DNA of 64,000 nt from positions 251,476-315,475 of the forward strand of contig NZ_JANKBI010000005.1 of assembly GCF_024622195.1 (NCBI RefSeq), given 5' to 3'. The notes under the pieces are model-generated. The model saw only the letters and a program-made list of their open reading frames with translations, was not told the DNA's origin and searched no databases. How positions within the stretch are numbered: position 1 is the first letter of the stretch; every line of letters begins with the position of its first letter. Below, one piece after another: positions 37,233 through 47,000 of the stretch. This DNA is from Murimonas intestini (GTDB lineage: Bacteria > Bacillota > Clostridia > Lachnospirales > Lachnospiraceae). Both the position numbers and the translations under genes were made by a program.

Positions 37233-40200
37233 TCAGCTCTGGAACCAGTATCCTACAGCTTCGGCCTCCCCGCCTGCAGCCGGAATACGGCACATTACCA
37301 TATTGAATAGCTGATCAGGTATTTCCGGATGGGCCTGCTTATAAACATCGTCCATATAGCAGCGGACATAAATACTGTCTCCCGCACCTGCCAGTACATC
37401 CTTAGCGTGCAGCCCTTCCGGGAGCTGACTCAGCTGTACACCTCCATCAGAGGTGTCAATAGTCTTCCTGTAAACCTGCTCTGTATCTACATAATAGATG
37501 GTTCCCTCATAAATCTTCATGCTGTTCAGCTGCTGTCCGCTCACTTCCAGCCTGTAATCACTTCCGTCTGTATTCATTGAGCTGACTGCCTGGTTTTCAC
37601 AGTAATAGAATCTTCCATTATTATAAACTGTATCCAAGGGCAGCGGGAATGTCAATTCCGTGATTACGCTTCCGTCCAGACTGCTTTTATTTCCCACGCT
37701 GCTTTCCCATGAGTAATTAAAGTAGATATAGCTCCCATCTGTCACCAGGTTATACGGCCTGCACGGCAGCTGTTCTATAACCGATGTGTCTGACAGATTT
37801 ATTCTCATCAGTTCCGAATTGACTTCCTCAGCCGTGCTGGTGGCATAATACAGCCAGTCACCTATGATCCATACTCTTCCCCAGCCATATATATTGTCTG
37901 CCAGCACTGTAGTCTCTGAACCATCCAGCCTGCTCCGCTCTAATGTCCCGTTCATTGCCCCGGTGCCGTACATCCTGATCACATAGATATAATCATTATA
38001 TACTGCCAGCTTATCTAAATAATTGCCGCCGGCATCATTACTTGTAGAAAACCACCCATCAGGCCCATCAGAAAATACGGTATACACGTTTCCGTTATAT
38101 TCCTGGATCTGGGTAAATTCCAGTGCTTCATATACTACATTTTCCGGCTCCGGAACAGGAGCTTCTGTCTGGGGTATCTCCGCAGTTATCTGTGTCTCGG
38201 CTGCTGCATCCGTGTCTGCAGAGCCTTCTGCCGCTTCCTGTCCAGTCTCTCCCTCAGCTAAAGGCTCGCTCCCCGGCTGTCCATCAGTGCCCGGCACTTC
38301 TGTGGTGCCTTCTATACCATTATCCGCATCAGTTCCTTCTTCTGTCTGCCCCTTTGAAGGATCCTCTGTCTGTCCTTCCGGCTGGCTCTCTGTCTGTTCA
38401 CCACTCTCTGTCTGACCGTTTCCCAGCGCTGTCTTCAGATCTGTATAATCTGTAAATGTAGCCGTTGCCGGCACTTCAGCTCCTGCCTGGTCCGTACTTT
38501 CTGCCAGGGAATACAGTTCCGTGATCATTACAAGACCATTCTGGGGCAGTATTTCACCGATATGCTCCGGCAGTCCCAGAGAATTAAGTTTTTCTTTTAC
38601 ATCTGCCGGAAAATCTGATCTGTTATAAATGAAATTAAAATCACATTCATTTTTTATTTCTTTCCCTTCATATGTCCAGATACTGTAACTCAGCTGAGGC
38701 CCATTAGCCAGCATTGTGCTCATGGCACTGCCATAAAAGCAAATATACTTTTTACCTTCAGTATCCTTTATAAATATTTTTACTTTTTCTTCAAATCTGC
38801 TCAGGCTTCCGGCCTCCAGAGACTTGACAACAGTCCCCTTATCTGTTACGGCGCCGTTTTCTAACGCATAAAGTTCAACTACTGTGGCAGGCATCTTATC
38901 ACCCAGACCGTTCTCTGCATAGGTGTAAGACACTGTCAGCATTTCTAATATCCCATCTCCGTCCAGATCAGCTTCATAAGCAGAGATCAGCCCGCCAGCC
39001 TCTTCTACAGGAGGCTTTGCATTTCCGCCCCATGTATATGTGATATCTTCAGAACTTACCAGCTTCACATCTGATGCAAGCATTGTCCTGATATATTCCT
39101 GGTATGCCGCTCTCACCTCTTCTTCTGTAGGATTCTCAGGTACAGGCTCTGCCGGAACGTCAGCGCCTTCCGGTTCGTTTGCCGCAGTTTCAGATTCTGT
39201 CTCAGACGAGTCCTCACTATTGGCTGTTTCTGTCTCTGTTTCAGTTTCTATCTCATCCGGTACCTTCATTTCCCCTGCCAGTCCGGGCGTTTCCGATTCT
39301 GTCTTGGGTTCTTCCGGTGTTTCAGAAGTCCCGGACCCTGTCTGAGTCTCTTCTGCTGCCTGCTGTAATTCAGATGCCGCCGGTGGCTCCTCAGGCACCT
39401 TCTGCGGCTGCGCACCTGCTCCGGGATCTTCCTTTGGCGCCTCCGTAGGCAGCACCAGATCCGGATCTGCTGGTTCTATATGCTCATACACTTCCTCCAG
39501 TTTTTCCTGAAGCACAGTGCTTCCCTGGATAGTCTGAATTCCTTTTATGAGTGTTTCTTCCGCTTTCTCATATTCTTCCTGTTTCATATAAACATCGGCC
39601 AGCTTCTCATATCCTTCTATTTTCTTGGGCTCGATTTCTATTGCATTCTGAAATGCATCGATCGCGTTGGTGTAATCCAGTTCTTCCACATATTTGTCAC
39701 CGCTGGTGATTTTATCCTGGAACTTCTTTTCTGCCTGTGCAGAATTTCCGCTCACCAGAAAAAAGATACCTGTCCCTGCGCATATAAGCAGAAGTACTCC
39801 CACTGTGCATATGGCGGCTATCAGTCGTTTCCTGATGCGTGCCTTTTCTTCGTCCTGGGCCTTGGGAGCCGCTTCCGGCTCATATCTGTTATTCCTGCCC
39901 AGAGCCGGCCCCTGGCCCAAGCCATTCCGGCGGCCAGTTCCCGCTCCCTGCTCATAGCCGCCTCTGCGCCCGGTTCCCGGTCTCTGCTCATAACCGTCAC
40001 CACGGCCGGTTCCCGGTCTTTGCTCATAACCGTCACTGCGCCCGGTTCCCGGCCTCTGCTCATAACCGTTACTGGGGCCGGTTCCTGGTCTCTGCTCATA
40101 GCCGCCACCACGGCCGGTTCCCGCTCTCTGCTCATAGCCGTCACCGCGGCCATTTCCCGTCCTCTGCTCATAGCCATCACGCCGTCCGGGCGCAGGCCCC

Positions 40201-40364
40201 TGGCCGTTTCTCTGCCCGCCCGCAGGCCCCGGCTCATATCGTCCGCTCTGCCTGTCAGTACCCTGGGGGCCTCCCTGCTTCTCATCCCCGCCAAGCGGTT
40301 CGCCGCATTTACGGCAGAATCTGGCACCATCTTCATTCGGTGTGCCGCATTTTTTACAAAACAT
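37233..40364 (-). CDS. Giant zinc-ribbon/TPR membrane protein with 12-residue repeats and C-terminal propeller
   Basis: A 1043-aa protein. I start at ATG 40364, six bases after GGAGG; the TTG two codons earlier is the alternative. Order: zinc ribbon with Cys3, 6, 17 and 20, the same spacing as its neighbour; eight 12-residue repeats (consensus GRGDGYEQRPGT) at about 60-155; membrane helix at 181-205; TPR unit closely similar to the neighbour's; acidic Glu/Thr/Ser linker (about 310-410); alpha/beta domain (about 415-640); a second acidic linker; and a DUF5050-like propeller to the end. It is a tandem duplicate of the 33019-37194 gene with a changed linker. A surface adaptor or receptor role is a guess from architecture. 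Confidence 0.8.
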   Translation of the reverse strand: MFCKKCGTPNEDGARFCRKCGEPLGGDEKQGGPQGTDRQSGRYEPGPAGGQRNGQGPAPGRRDGYEQRTGNGRGDGYEQRAGTGRGGGYEQRPGTGPSNGYEQRPGTGRSDGYEQRPGTGRGDGYEQRPGTGRRGGYEQGAGTGRRNGLGQGPALGRNNRYEPEAAPKAQDEEKARIRKRLIAAICTVGVLLLICAGTGIFFLVSGNSAQAEKKFQDKITSGDKYVEELDYTNAIDAFQNAIEIEPKKIEGYEKLADVYMKQEEYEKAEETLIKGIQTIQGSTVLQEKLEEVYEHIEPADPDLVLPTEAPKEDPGAGAQPQKVPEEPPAASELQQAAEETQTGSGTSETPEEPKTESETPGLAGEMKVPDEIETETETETANSEDSSETESETAANEPEGADVPAEPVPENPTEEEVRAAYQEYIRTMLASDVKLVSSEDITYTWGGNAKPPVEEAGGLISAYEADLDGDGILEMLTVSYTYAENGLGDKMPATVVELYALENGAVTDKGTVVKSLEAGSLSRFEEKVKIFIKDTEGKKYICFYGSAMSTMLANGPQLSYSIWTYEGKEIKNECDFNFIYNRSDFPADVKEKLNSLGLPEHIGEILPQNGLVMITELYSLAESTDQAGAEVPATATFTDYTDLKTALGNGQTESGEQTESQPEGQTEDPSKGQTEEGTDADNGIEGTTEVPGTDGQPGSEPLAEGETGQEAAEGSADTDAAAETQITAEIPQTEAPVPEPENVVYEALEFTQIQEYNGNVYTVFSDGPDGWFSTSNDAGGNYLDKLAVYNDYIYVIRMYGTGAMNGTLERSRLDGSETTVLADNIYGWGRVWIIGDWLYYATSTAEEVNSELMRINLSDTSVIEQLPCRPYNLVTDGSYIYFNYSWESSVGNKSSLDGSVITELTFPLPLDTVYNNGRFYYCENQAVSSMNTDGSDYRLEVSGQQLNSMKIYEGTIYYVDTEQVYRKTIDTSDGGVQLSQLPEGLHAKDVLAGAGDSIYVRCYMDDVYKQAHPEIPDQLFNMVMCRIPAAGGEAEAVGYWFQS
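39900..40187 (-). repeat. 36-bp tandem repeat, about eight units, coding
   Basis: Eight 36-bp units encode 12-residue repeats with consensus GRGDGYEQRPGT; the last two are degenerate. They lie between zinc ribbon and membrane helix, so on the predicted cytoplasmic side, and give a strongly basic flexible linker. Confidence 0.85.
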
Positions 40365-40430
40365 AATCAACCTCCTGCTATTTTGCCGCTTTCTTTATGT
40401 TCCCATAGCTGCGCCTGGCTTACCGGCATA

Positions 40431-42890
40431 TCAATCGACCTGTACTGCAATACTGGCAGCCAGACTGCCGTCTTTATCATAAATATTGATTATAGTACTG
40501 CCCTCAGCCACCCCTGTCACTACTCCGTTCAAGCCAACAGAAGCTATCTTTGTATTCTCAGATTCAAACCTGGCATCCTGTATGCTCAGCTTTATTTTAT
40601 CAGTCTGCCCAGGAGAAAGAAAGATATTATAGGAAGAAAGCACAATATCTTCTCCGTTATCCCCTGACTGGTTTTTATCTCTTCCTTCATCTCCTCCGTT
40701 GTTTCCATTATCCCCCTCATCAGGGAGCGGATCTGATACCAAAGGCGCTTCCTCCTCTTTCTTTTCTGTTTCCAACCCGTCTCTTGTACACTTCGGCACC
40801 AGCTTCCAATCCTCCATATGTGCCGTAATCTTGTACGGTGTATTGCTCTCCGTCCAAAATGCCTGATTCCAGTTCAGCTGCAGATTTCCGATCCTAACCT
40901 CAGACAGCACATAGATGCTCCCTTCAATGTATCCTTTCATATCAAAGCAGTTCTTTACAAAGTCGGCATTTACGTTAACCGTTGGTCCTATCTGTGCACC
41001 TGCCCCCAATATACGCAGGCATTTCCCTTTGTGCTTTAACAATGAATGCTCCAGGTTCACAGACAGGTCTCCTGTAAGCTTCACAGTCGCCTCCGCCCTG
41101 ACAGTAGGCTTATAAGTAAAGTCCTTAATAGCCCTCACATGATTGTTGATGATTTCCAGGCCGCAGGCTCCTGTACAATTCAGACTGACCTCCAGCTCTC
41201 CGTCTATAGTTATCCTGCCGACCACATCCACAGTCACTTTGAACCCCAGCTGGATAGGTATTTCAATGGTTCCCAGCTTTTTCTCCTCAGTCATGGCATC
41301 TGCTTTTCCAAGCTGATTGTCCGAGTGAGTCTTATAATTAAGCTGATTGATGATCTTATAATCCAGCCGGAGATACGCTCTTTTTACATTCATCGGAATG
41401 CACTGGATATCTATATCTGATGAGAGGCTGATATCCCCTACTTTAAACTGGTAGGTCATTCCTTTTCCATTATCCCACTCAAAATTAATGGCATCACCCA
41501 GATCTTTCGTAGCAGCCTGGTCAAAGCTTTCCATGCCCTCATAGTAAACAAGCGGGGCATATCCGCCTTCCTCATTTTCTTCTATGGAGCTTCCTTCAGT
41601 TCTTCCCTGCTCCATGTCCTGGTTTTCCAGGGTCTTTTTAATCAGATCTGCGTACTGTGCGGGAGTATCCGGCCATTGGGATGTATTTTCCGCTGAAGTA
41701 TTTACATATCCCGGCTGAGATGCCATGCCGCTCTCTATTGTGAACGTGACGCCTTCTTCTACCTGGACATTATCATAGTCAGGCGTATAATCGCCCTGAA
41801 GCTCTATTTTTTCAAATAAATCTTCCAAATTTGGCGTTTCCGCATAAATAATCGTACTGCCGCCTTCTGTCTTCTCCACGCTTTTGACCTTATATGCCAC
41901 GCCGTCCGGATTTTCTTCATTCGCAGGAAGTATGAATACTGAACCAGGTGTCAGCTCCGCCCCTACAGAATCAGGGACCGTCACCTTTGTCACCTGCCCG
42001 TTCGTGCCCCCTGTACTGCTCCCGCTCTGTCCGGCGCTGTCCTGACCCTGGCTGCCGCTGTTCTGCACCTGGCCGCCTCCGTTTTGCTCCTGGCCTCCGC
42101 TGTTTTCCTGGCTGTCATTGTTCTGTCCCTGGCCTCCGCTGTTTTCCTGGCCGCCGTCCGGTGCAGCGCCTGGCCCGTCCGAACTCTGACGGCCTGCAGA
42201 TGTCTGACCCTGGCCGTCTCCGGCATCCGGTGACTGTGCATTTTCCAACTCTCCGACTCCGCGTTCTTCGTCCTCCTGCCCTTCAATATCTGCATCCTCC
42301 ACAGGCTCTTCTTTATATTCAAGCTCCTTCTCTTCCCTGAGATCCTGGACTCCTGCTTTTATCTCTACATTTGCATACTTATTCGGGAAGCTCTTTTTAC
42401 ACCAGACCTGATATGCCTTTACAAGCAGCTCACTGCACTCTTCCCTGTCCATGGTCTTTCCTGAATCAAATTTGCCATTTTTCACATTGATGATGTTCTT
42501 ATCTGCCAGCAGCCCGATCTTATTCTCATCATAGCCGCCTTCCACTTTAACCGACGTTCCTGCTTTGCCGTCCAGACCCATTGTGTCTGCCAGCGTCTCC
42601 GCAATAAAACCTTTCGTGGCATCTTTACCGGCTTCAAATTTCCCCTCGCCGTCAAGTATTCCCCAGTCTCCTGCTATCTGTACCGGTGCAAAATACTCAT
42701 CCTCCTCATCCACATCGCTGTAATAAGGTTCCTCTGTATCATATGTATACATACCAAATTCCAGGGTGAGCATTCTCAGCCATTCACCTCTGGATACCGC
42801 ACCAACGTTTCCCTTTTTTCCTCCGCAGCCGGCAAGTCCCGTTATAAGCAGGACTGCTGCCAGCATAAAGGATAATATCCTTCTTTTCAC
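40431..42890 (-). CDS. Lipoprotein with SLH-like and Big2-like segments, type VII locus
   Basis: An 819-aa protein. I start at GTG 42890 because GGGAGG lies nearby upstream and a proper lipoprotein signal follows: basic start, hydrophobic core, LAGC with Cys22 as lipidation site. Residues about 30-170 look like S-layer-homology units (GEWLRMLTLEFGM, FIAETLADTMGL, GLLADKNIIN). A Gly/Gln/Ser/Asn-rich linker (about 225-305) with GGQ..NSG repeats follows, then a large beta-rich region, and a C-terminal Big2-like Ig domain (about 755-819). It is anchored outside the membrane and probably touches the peptidoglycan. It follows the two WXG100 genes by 150 bp. Role unknown; a surface part or effector-handling protein of the secretion locus is possible. 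Confidence 0.75.
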   Translation of the reverse strand: MKRRILSFMLAAVLLITGLAGCGGKKGNVGAVSRGEWLRMLTLEFGMYTYDTEEPYYSDVDEEDEYFAPVQIAGDWGILDGEGKFEAGKDATKGFIAETLADTMGLDGKAGTSVKVEGGYDENKIGLLADKNIINVKNGKFDSGKTMDREECSELLVKAYQVWCKKSFPNKYANVEIKAGVQDLREEKELEYKEEPVEDADIEGQEDEERGVGELENAQSPDAGDGQGQTSAGRQSSDGPGAAPDGGQENSGGQGQNNDSQENSGGQEQNGGGQVQNSGSQGQDSAGQSGSSTGGTNGQVTKVTVPDSVGAELTPGSVFILPANEENPDGVAYKVKSVEKTEGGSTIIYAETPNLEDLFEKIELQGDYTPDYDNVQVEEGVTFTIESGMASQPGYVNTSAENTSQWPDTPAQYADLIKKTLENQDMEQGRTEGSSIEENEEGGYAPLVYYEGMESFDQAATKDLGDAINFEWDNGKGMTYQFKVGDISLSSDIDIQCIPMNVKRAYLRLDYKIINQLNYKTHSDNQLGKADAMTEEKKLGTIEIPIQLGFKVTVDVVGRITIDGELEVSLNCTGACGLEIINNHVRAIKDFTYKPTVRAEATVKLTGDLSVNLEHSLLKHKGKCLRILGAGAQIGPTVNVNADFVKNCFDMKGYIEGSIYVLSEVRIGNLQLNWNQAFWTESNTPYKITAHMEDWKLVPKCTRDGLETEKKEEEAPLVSDPLPDEGDNGNNGGDEGRDKNQSGDNGEDIVLSSYNIFLSPGQTDKIKLSIQDARFESENTKIASVGLNGVVTGVAEGSTIINIYDKDGSLAASIAVQVD

Positions 42891-42920
42891 AACAAGTCCC
42901 TCCCTTCCCTTTATCCTATG

Positions 42921-43026
42921 GCACGGCAGGAAGCAATTCAAAGCTCCCCCGCGTCATCCGCCAAACGCACATGCAAATATGTGCATCCTGCGAAATGCCC
43001 GCTTGTGTAAATTGCCGCTGCCGTGC
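42921..43026 (-). other. Structured gap between the WXG100 genes and the lipoprotein gene
   Basis: GCACGGCAG (42921-42929) and CTGCCGTGC (43018-43026) are perfect complements enclosing an inner 6-bp hairpin GCACAT/ATGTGC (42967-42984). The transcript could fold into a closed multi-branch structure just after the WXG100 stop. There is no U-run, so simple termination is unlikely; 3'-end protection or processing is more plausible. Confidence 0.45.
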
Positions 43027-43040
43027 GTTTTCTTAAACTG

Positions 43041-43346
43041 TTATTTAAACTCCAGAGTCCCGGCGTTCTTCTTGACCGTACTCTCTGTCACTTCGTACTG
43101 CTCTGCCGTCTTCATAAGAAAGTCCGCGTAGCTGTCCACTATCCTTTTATACTGGTCAAATTTAGGATTCAGGTTGTTGAACTGCTGCATCACCTCATCA
43201 GCTCCCTCGCTCTCCCAGGTGTTCTTCAGTGAATTCAGTTTCCTTCTTATATCTTCCAGCCTCTCACTCAGCTGGCCGTTTAAATCTGTCACATTTTTAG
43301 ACGCTGTTCTCAGCTCATCTGTTGTAATTGTCAATGATCCTGCCAT
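43041..43346 (-). CDS. WXG100-family protein, WxS variant
   Basis: A 101-aa protein with GGAGGG upstream of ATG 43346. It has the size and all-helical hairpin pattern of ESAT-6/EsxA proteins. The turn reads Trp44-Glu-Ser46 instead of Trp-x-Gly. A C-terminal Tyr84-x-x-x-Glu88 fits the YxxxD/E secretion signal of type VII substrates. It lies 12 bp after a second WXG100 gene; such pairs usually form a dimer secreted through EssC, encoded just upstream. It could be substrate or structural component. Confidence 0.88.
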   Translation of the reverse strand: MAGSLTITTDELRTASKNVTDLNGQLSERLEDIRRKLNSLKNTWESEGADEVMQQFNNLNPKFDQYKRIVDSYADFLMKTAEQYEVTESTVKKNAGTLEFK

Positions 43347-43358
43347 TTTTATTCCCTC

Positions 43359-43670
43359 CTAACTGATTGAATCTGCCAAAGAAGAAGCCTTCTTGGAGAT
43401 GTCTGTCTGTGTCTCTGTATATGTCTGGGCAGAACGTCTGAGGAACTGCACATAATCTGTCATCAGATTTTCCATTTTCTTGAAGTATGGCTGAAAATCC
43501 TCGATCTTTGATGTAAAATTCCTGTTGTCGTCACCTGTCCAATTTACAGACAGATCTTTCAGCTGGCGGCACAGATTCTCATAAGTTGTCCTGTAATTTG
43601 TTGTCAGAGTCTCGATCTCGCCTGCTGCCCTCGTCATTTCAGACGGTGTTACTTTGATTTTAGTTCCCAT
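43359..43670 (-). CDS. WXG100-family protein
   Basis: A 103-aa protein. I start at ATG 43670, seven bases after GGAGG; a GTG one codon earlier is the alternative. Trp44-Thr-Gly46 is the standard WXG turn between two amphipathic helices. It has no clear YxxxD/E tail (YTETQ instead), so in a heterodimer with the next WXG100 protein that partner would supply the signal. It is in the type VII operon between the EsaB-like and the second WXG100 gene. Confidence 0.92.
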   Translation of the reverse strand: MGTKIKVTPSEMTRAAGEIETLTTNYRTTYENLCRQLKDLSVNWTGDDNRNFTSKIEDFQPYFKKMENLMTDYVQFLRRSAQTYTETQTDISKKASSLADSIS

Positions 43671-43761
43671 CACTTTTCCTCCTTAACCTTTTTTGCAGCT
43701 TTACACTGCTTCATTATATATTGCAACTATCTGTGATAGCTACATTCGGTGTATCTGCATC

Positions 43762-44013
43762 TCAGATGAGAAGCATCCTGGCCCCATCTGTCAACCCGAT
43801 TTCCTCCGGTGTAAGATTTATATCATACGGAAGACCGCTCATGCGGTCACACAGGATCTCTTCACCTGTAGGTTTAAAATATCCCTCAGCCAGCTCACCC
43901 AGCAGCCTTGCTGTCAGCTCTGCCGCCTGATACATCTTGATTCTGCCTGGTATCCGGACATCATAGCTCGTCCGGGCAGCCGGAAGATAAACCTCTGCCA
44001 ATATCTTATCCAT
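43762..44013 (-). CDS. EsaB/YukD-like ubiquitin-fold protein
   Basis: An 83-aa protein starting 1 bp after the essC stop with AGGAGG inside the essC end, so coupled to it. It shows the YukD pattern: an N-terminal beta strand pair (ILAEVYLPAARTSYDVRIPG), a central helix (MYQAAELTARLLGELAEGYF) and the closing strands ending DGARMLLI. EsaB proteins are small cytoplasmic parts of Bacillota type VII systems that influence secretion and substrate expression. Position directly after essC supports the call more than sequence, which is weakly conserved in this family. Confidence 0.82.
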   Translation of the reverse strand: MDKILAEVYLPAARTSYDVRIPGRIKMYQAAELTARLLGELAEGYFKPTGEEILCDRMSGLPYDINLTPEEIGLTDGARMLLI

Positions 44014-44014
44014 A

Positions 44015-47000
44015 TCACTCCTCCTCTTCCAGATCCAGCAATTTCACAAGATGGGCCCGGCCTTTTTCCACCACATATCCAAAATCATCTGGAATCTCCT
44101 GCCGCAGCTCTCTTGTAAGCCTTGTCACAGACAGCTCATACTGGTCCGTCAGCCCATTTCCCACAAAGATGCCTTCATTGCGCCCAACCTGCTTCCCATA
44201 CCAGTTTTCCGCTGAAATACTTCCCAGACTCAGCGCTCCGTCCGCAATAATAAAACGGCATCCCCAGAAATCTGCGATCCTTTCCATCATTGCATTCCAT
44301 TTTTCCAAAAATTCTTCCGGAAGGCAGCGGACAAAGTCCCTGTATCCATTGACAATACACAAAAGCTTCCTGTAGGCAGGGGCTTCCTTCCCTTCCTCCC
44401 AAGCATCCTTCGTGTCATTATTTCTCTTCAGCAGTTCCTGATATATGTACTCTGCCCCTTTTACCAGCTCTTTTTCTCCTGAGCAGTACGTGAGACCTTC
44501 TTTTGAAGCGCTGCTAAATTCAGGCCTGGCATTTAAGACGATAATATCAGCTTTTTTGCACACCGCAGCAAGACGGCAGAAGCTTTCCACAAAGCTGCAG
44601 CTTTCCTCCTGGTAAGTAACCACATTTACCATATGCGCCTCCAGATTAAAACAGCGCACCTTCAATGAGTTTTTGTCAACTCCTGCAGGGTACGAAAGCC
44701 AGCTGCCCGCATCTATGTCATCCTGCAGGAATGCAAGGTCCACCTTTTCTGGAAGAATCGGGATCCTCTCTGCCCTCCTGCGGCCTTCCGCTGACAGCCA
44801 CTCCCTCTCCTGCCTGATGCATTCTGCCCTGACCTCATCCATTCCGCCTGCCCCTTCAGTAACTGCGGCTGTCTGGAATTCATAGACTCTTTCATTTCTG
44901 AAGATACCTCTTCCTGTTACTTTTCCGGGATACTGCCTGCCTACATTGCCCAAAACGATGGAATAGTCTGTCTCATCGTTAAGCTGCAGTGCATATACTG
45001 AAGGAAAATTCTGGGCCACACGGTAGCGGACGCCAGATGCATTTGCAGCTGTAAGAACAAAATAAATCCCATACCTGCTTCCGTCCATGGCAAGCCCGGC
45101 AGTCTCCTGCACATAGTCCTCATAGCTCTCTGTAAATGCCGCAAAATTTTGTATGATGATGACAATAGCAGGCCTTTTTTCCCCGCTTCCTCTTATAAAG
45201 GAATCAAAGCTCCCGCCGCAGGCAGCCATCATTTTCTTGCGGGATTCCAGCTCCTTTCTGAGCATGGAGAACATGTTTGCCACCTTTTCACTTTCTGATA
45301 TCAGCACCACATCCCCCACCTGAGGAGCCTGAGCAAATCCTTTGAGCACTTCAGAACCAAAGTCCAGAATATACAGATTCAGCTCTTCAGGTGTATGGTC
45401 CTGTATAAGTGAATATATCATTGTAGTGAGAAGCATGGTCTTTCCGCTTCCCGTAGCTCCGTAAATAATAGTATTTCCCTCCGCCGACAGAGGCAGCTTC
45501 ATAGGATACTGTGCCTGGTTCTGCGGATCGTCGATCTCCCCCACAAGAGGCTCCAGGCAGAAATTACCGCCTTCGCGCCGAATCCCGCCCTCCAGTCCAT
45601 ATTTTTTTCTCAGACTGTCCAGGCTCAGCTTCTCCGGAAGCGGCTCCATCCACAGCTGTTTTATTTTAATATGCTCTTCTTTCGCCAGGGCCGCCAGATA
45701 TTTTGTCACGGCATCCAGCTGCTTGTCTTCTGTGGCTGCAATCCTTCTCTCATCCGGCGCCTTCTGCTTTACTATCCTTCCTGTGCGGTCTATCACCTGG
45801 ACCGACATATCCTGCTTTTCCTCAACCTTATCCTTGGGGACATAAGATGCCCCGGACCAGGCTGACTGTCCCAGCTCGAAAATCTCATTATAGCCCACCT
45901 GAAGATAAAAACGCCCTGTTTTCGTAAGCTCTGCCGCGTCCGGACGTTTGAGCATATCCATGCTGTCCGCCTTTTCCTGCACCTTCAGACAGATTCGGAA
46001 GCGGCTGTTGCTCCAGATCTGGTCATCCACCACGCCGGCAGGCTTCTGGGTCGCAAGTATCAGATGAACCCCCAGGCTTCGCCCTATTCTGGCTGCACTA
46101 ATGAGCTGCTTCATGAATTCAGGCTGCTGCTCTTTGAGTTCGGCAAACTCGTCTGAGATAATAAATAAATGCTGCATGGGCTCATGCACAACCTTATCTC
46201 TGTAAAGCTTCTGGTATTTGTAAATGTCAATATTACTGATATTGATCTGTTTGCTTACCTCCTGGAAGACTGCCTGCCTCCTTTTCAGCTCGCTCTCTAT
46301 AGATATCAGTGACCTGTTCACCATGGCGCCGTCCAGGTTCGTGATGATACCGGCTGTATGGGGGAGCTTTTCAAAGGCCTTTGCCATGCCTCCGCCCTTA
46401 TAATCGATCAGTATAAACGCCACCTCATAGGGATGGTAATTCACGGCCAGCGACAAGATGTAAGTCATAATGAATTCACTTTTACCTGAGCCTGTCATAC
46501 CGGCAACCAGACCGTGGGGGCCGTGGAATTTTTCATGCAGATCCAGTTTAAATGGATTTCCTGCTGCATCTACACCGATCTCCGTCTCCAGGGTCAGTGT
46601 GGGATCATTCTCCTTCCACCTTGTGAGGGCATTTAAGTGCTCCGCCTTCCCGGCACGGAACATATCCAGGAAGCTGATCATATCCGGCAGTTGCCTGTTG
46701 CGGTTATCCCTGTAGAGCCTGATATTGGCCAGTGTCACTGCCAGACGCCCGCAGTCAGGCTCCGCAAAAGCATCCGGACAGAAATTTATATACTCTCCTG
46801 AAATATCATCCTGACGGTACATTCTGGACAGTTCGCTTCCCACATCCAGAACAGTCCCGCATTCTTTTGGCAGGCTGCCAATCTGGTCATACAGTGCCAC
46901 CATTCCAAAGCCCATATTTTCCTTCAGCTTCAGGATCTGACCAATGATCTCCATATTTTCAGCCAGTTCCTTATCCATAGAAAATATCAGGTAATATGGG

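Noticed and set aside
39480..40667. 395-codon frame on the plus strand
   Set aside because: It lies antisense to the zinc-ribbon gene and its repetitive stretch is the mirror of the 36-bp coding repeat. It has no ribosome site and no family features.
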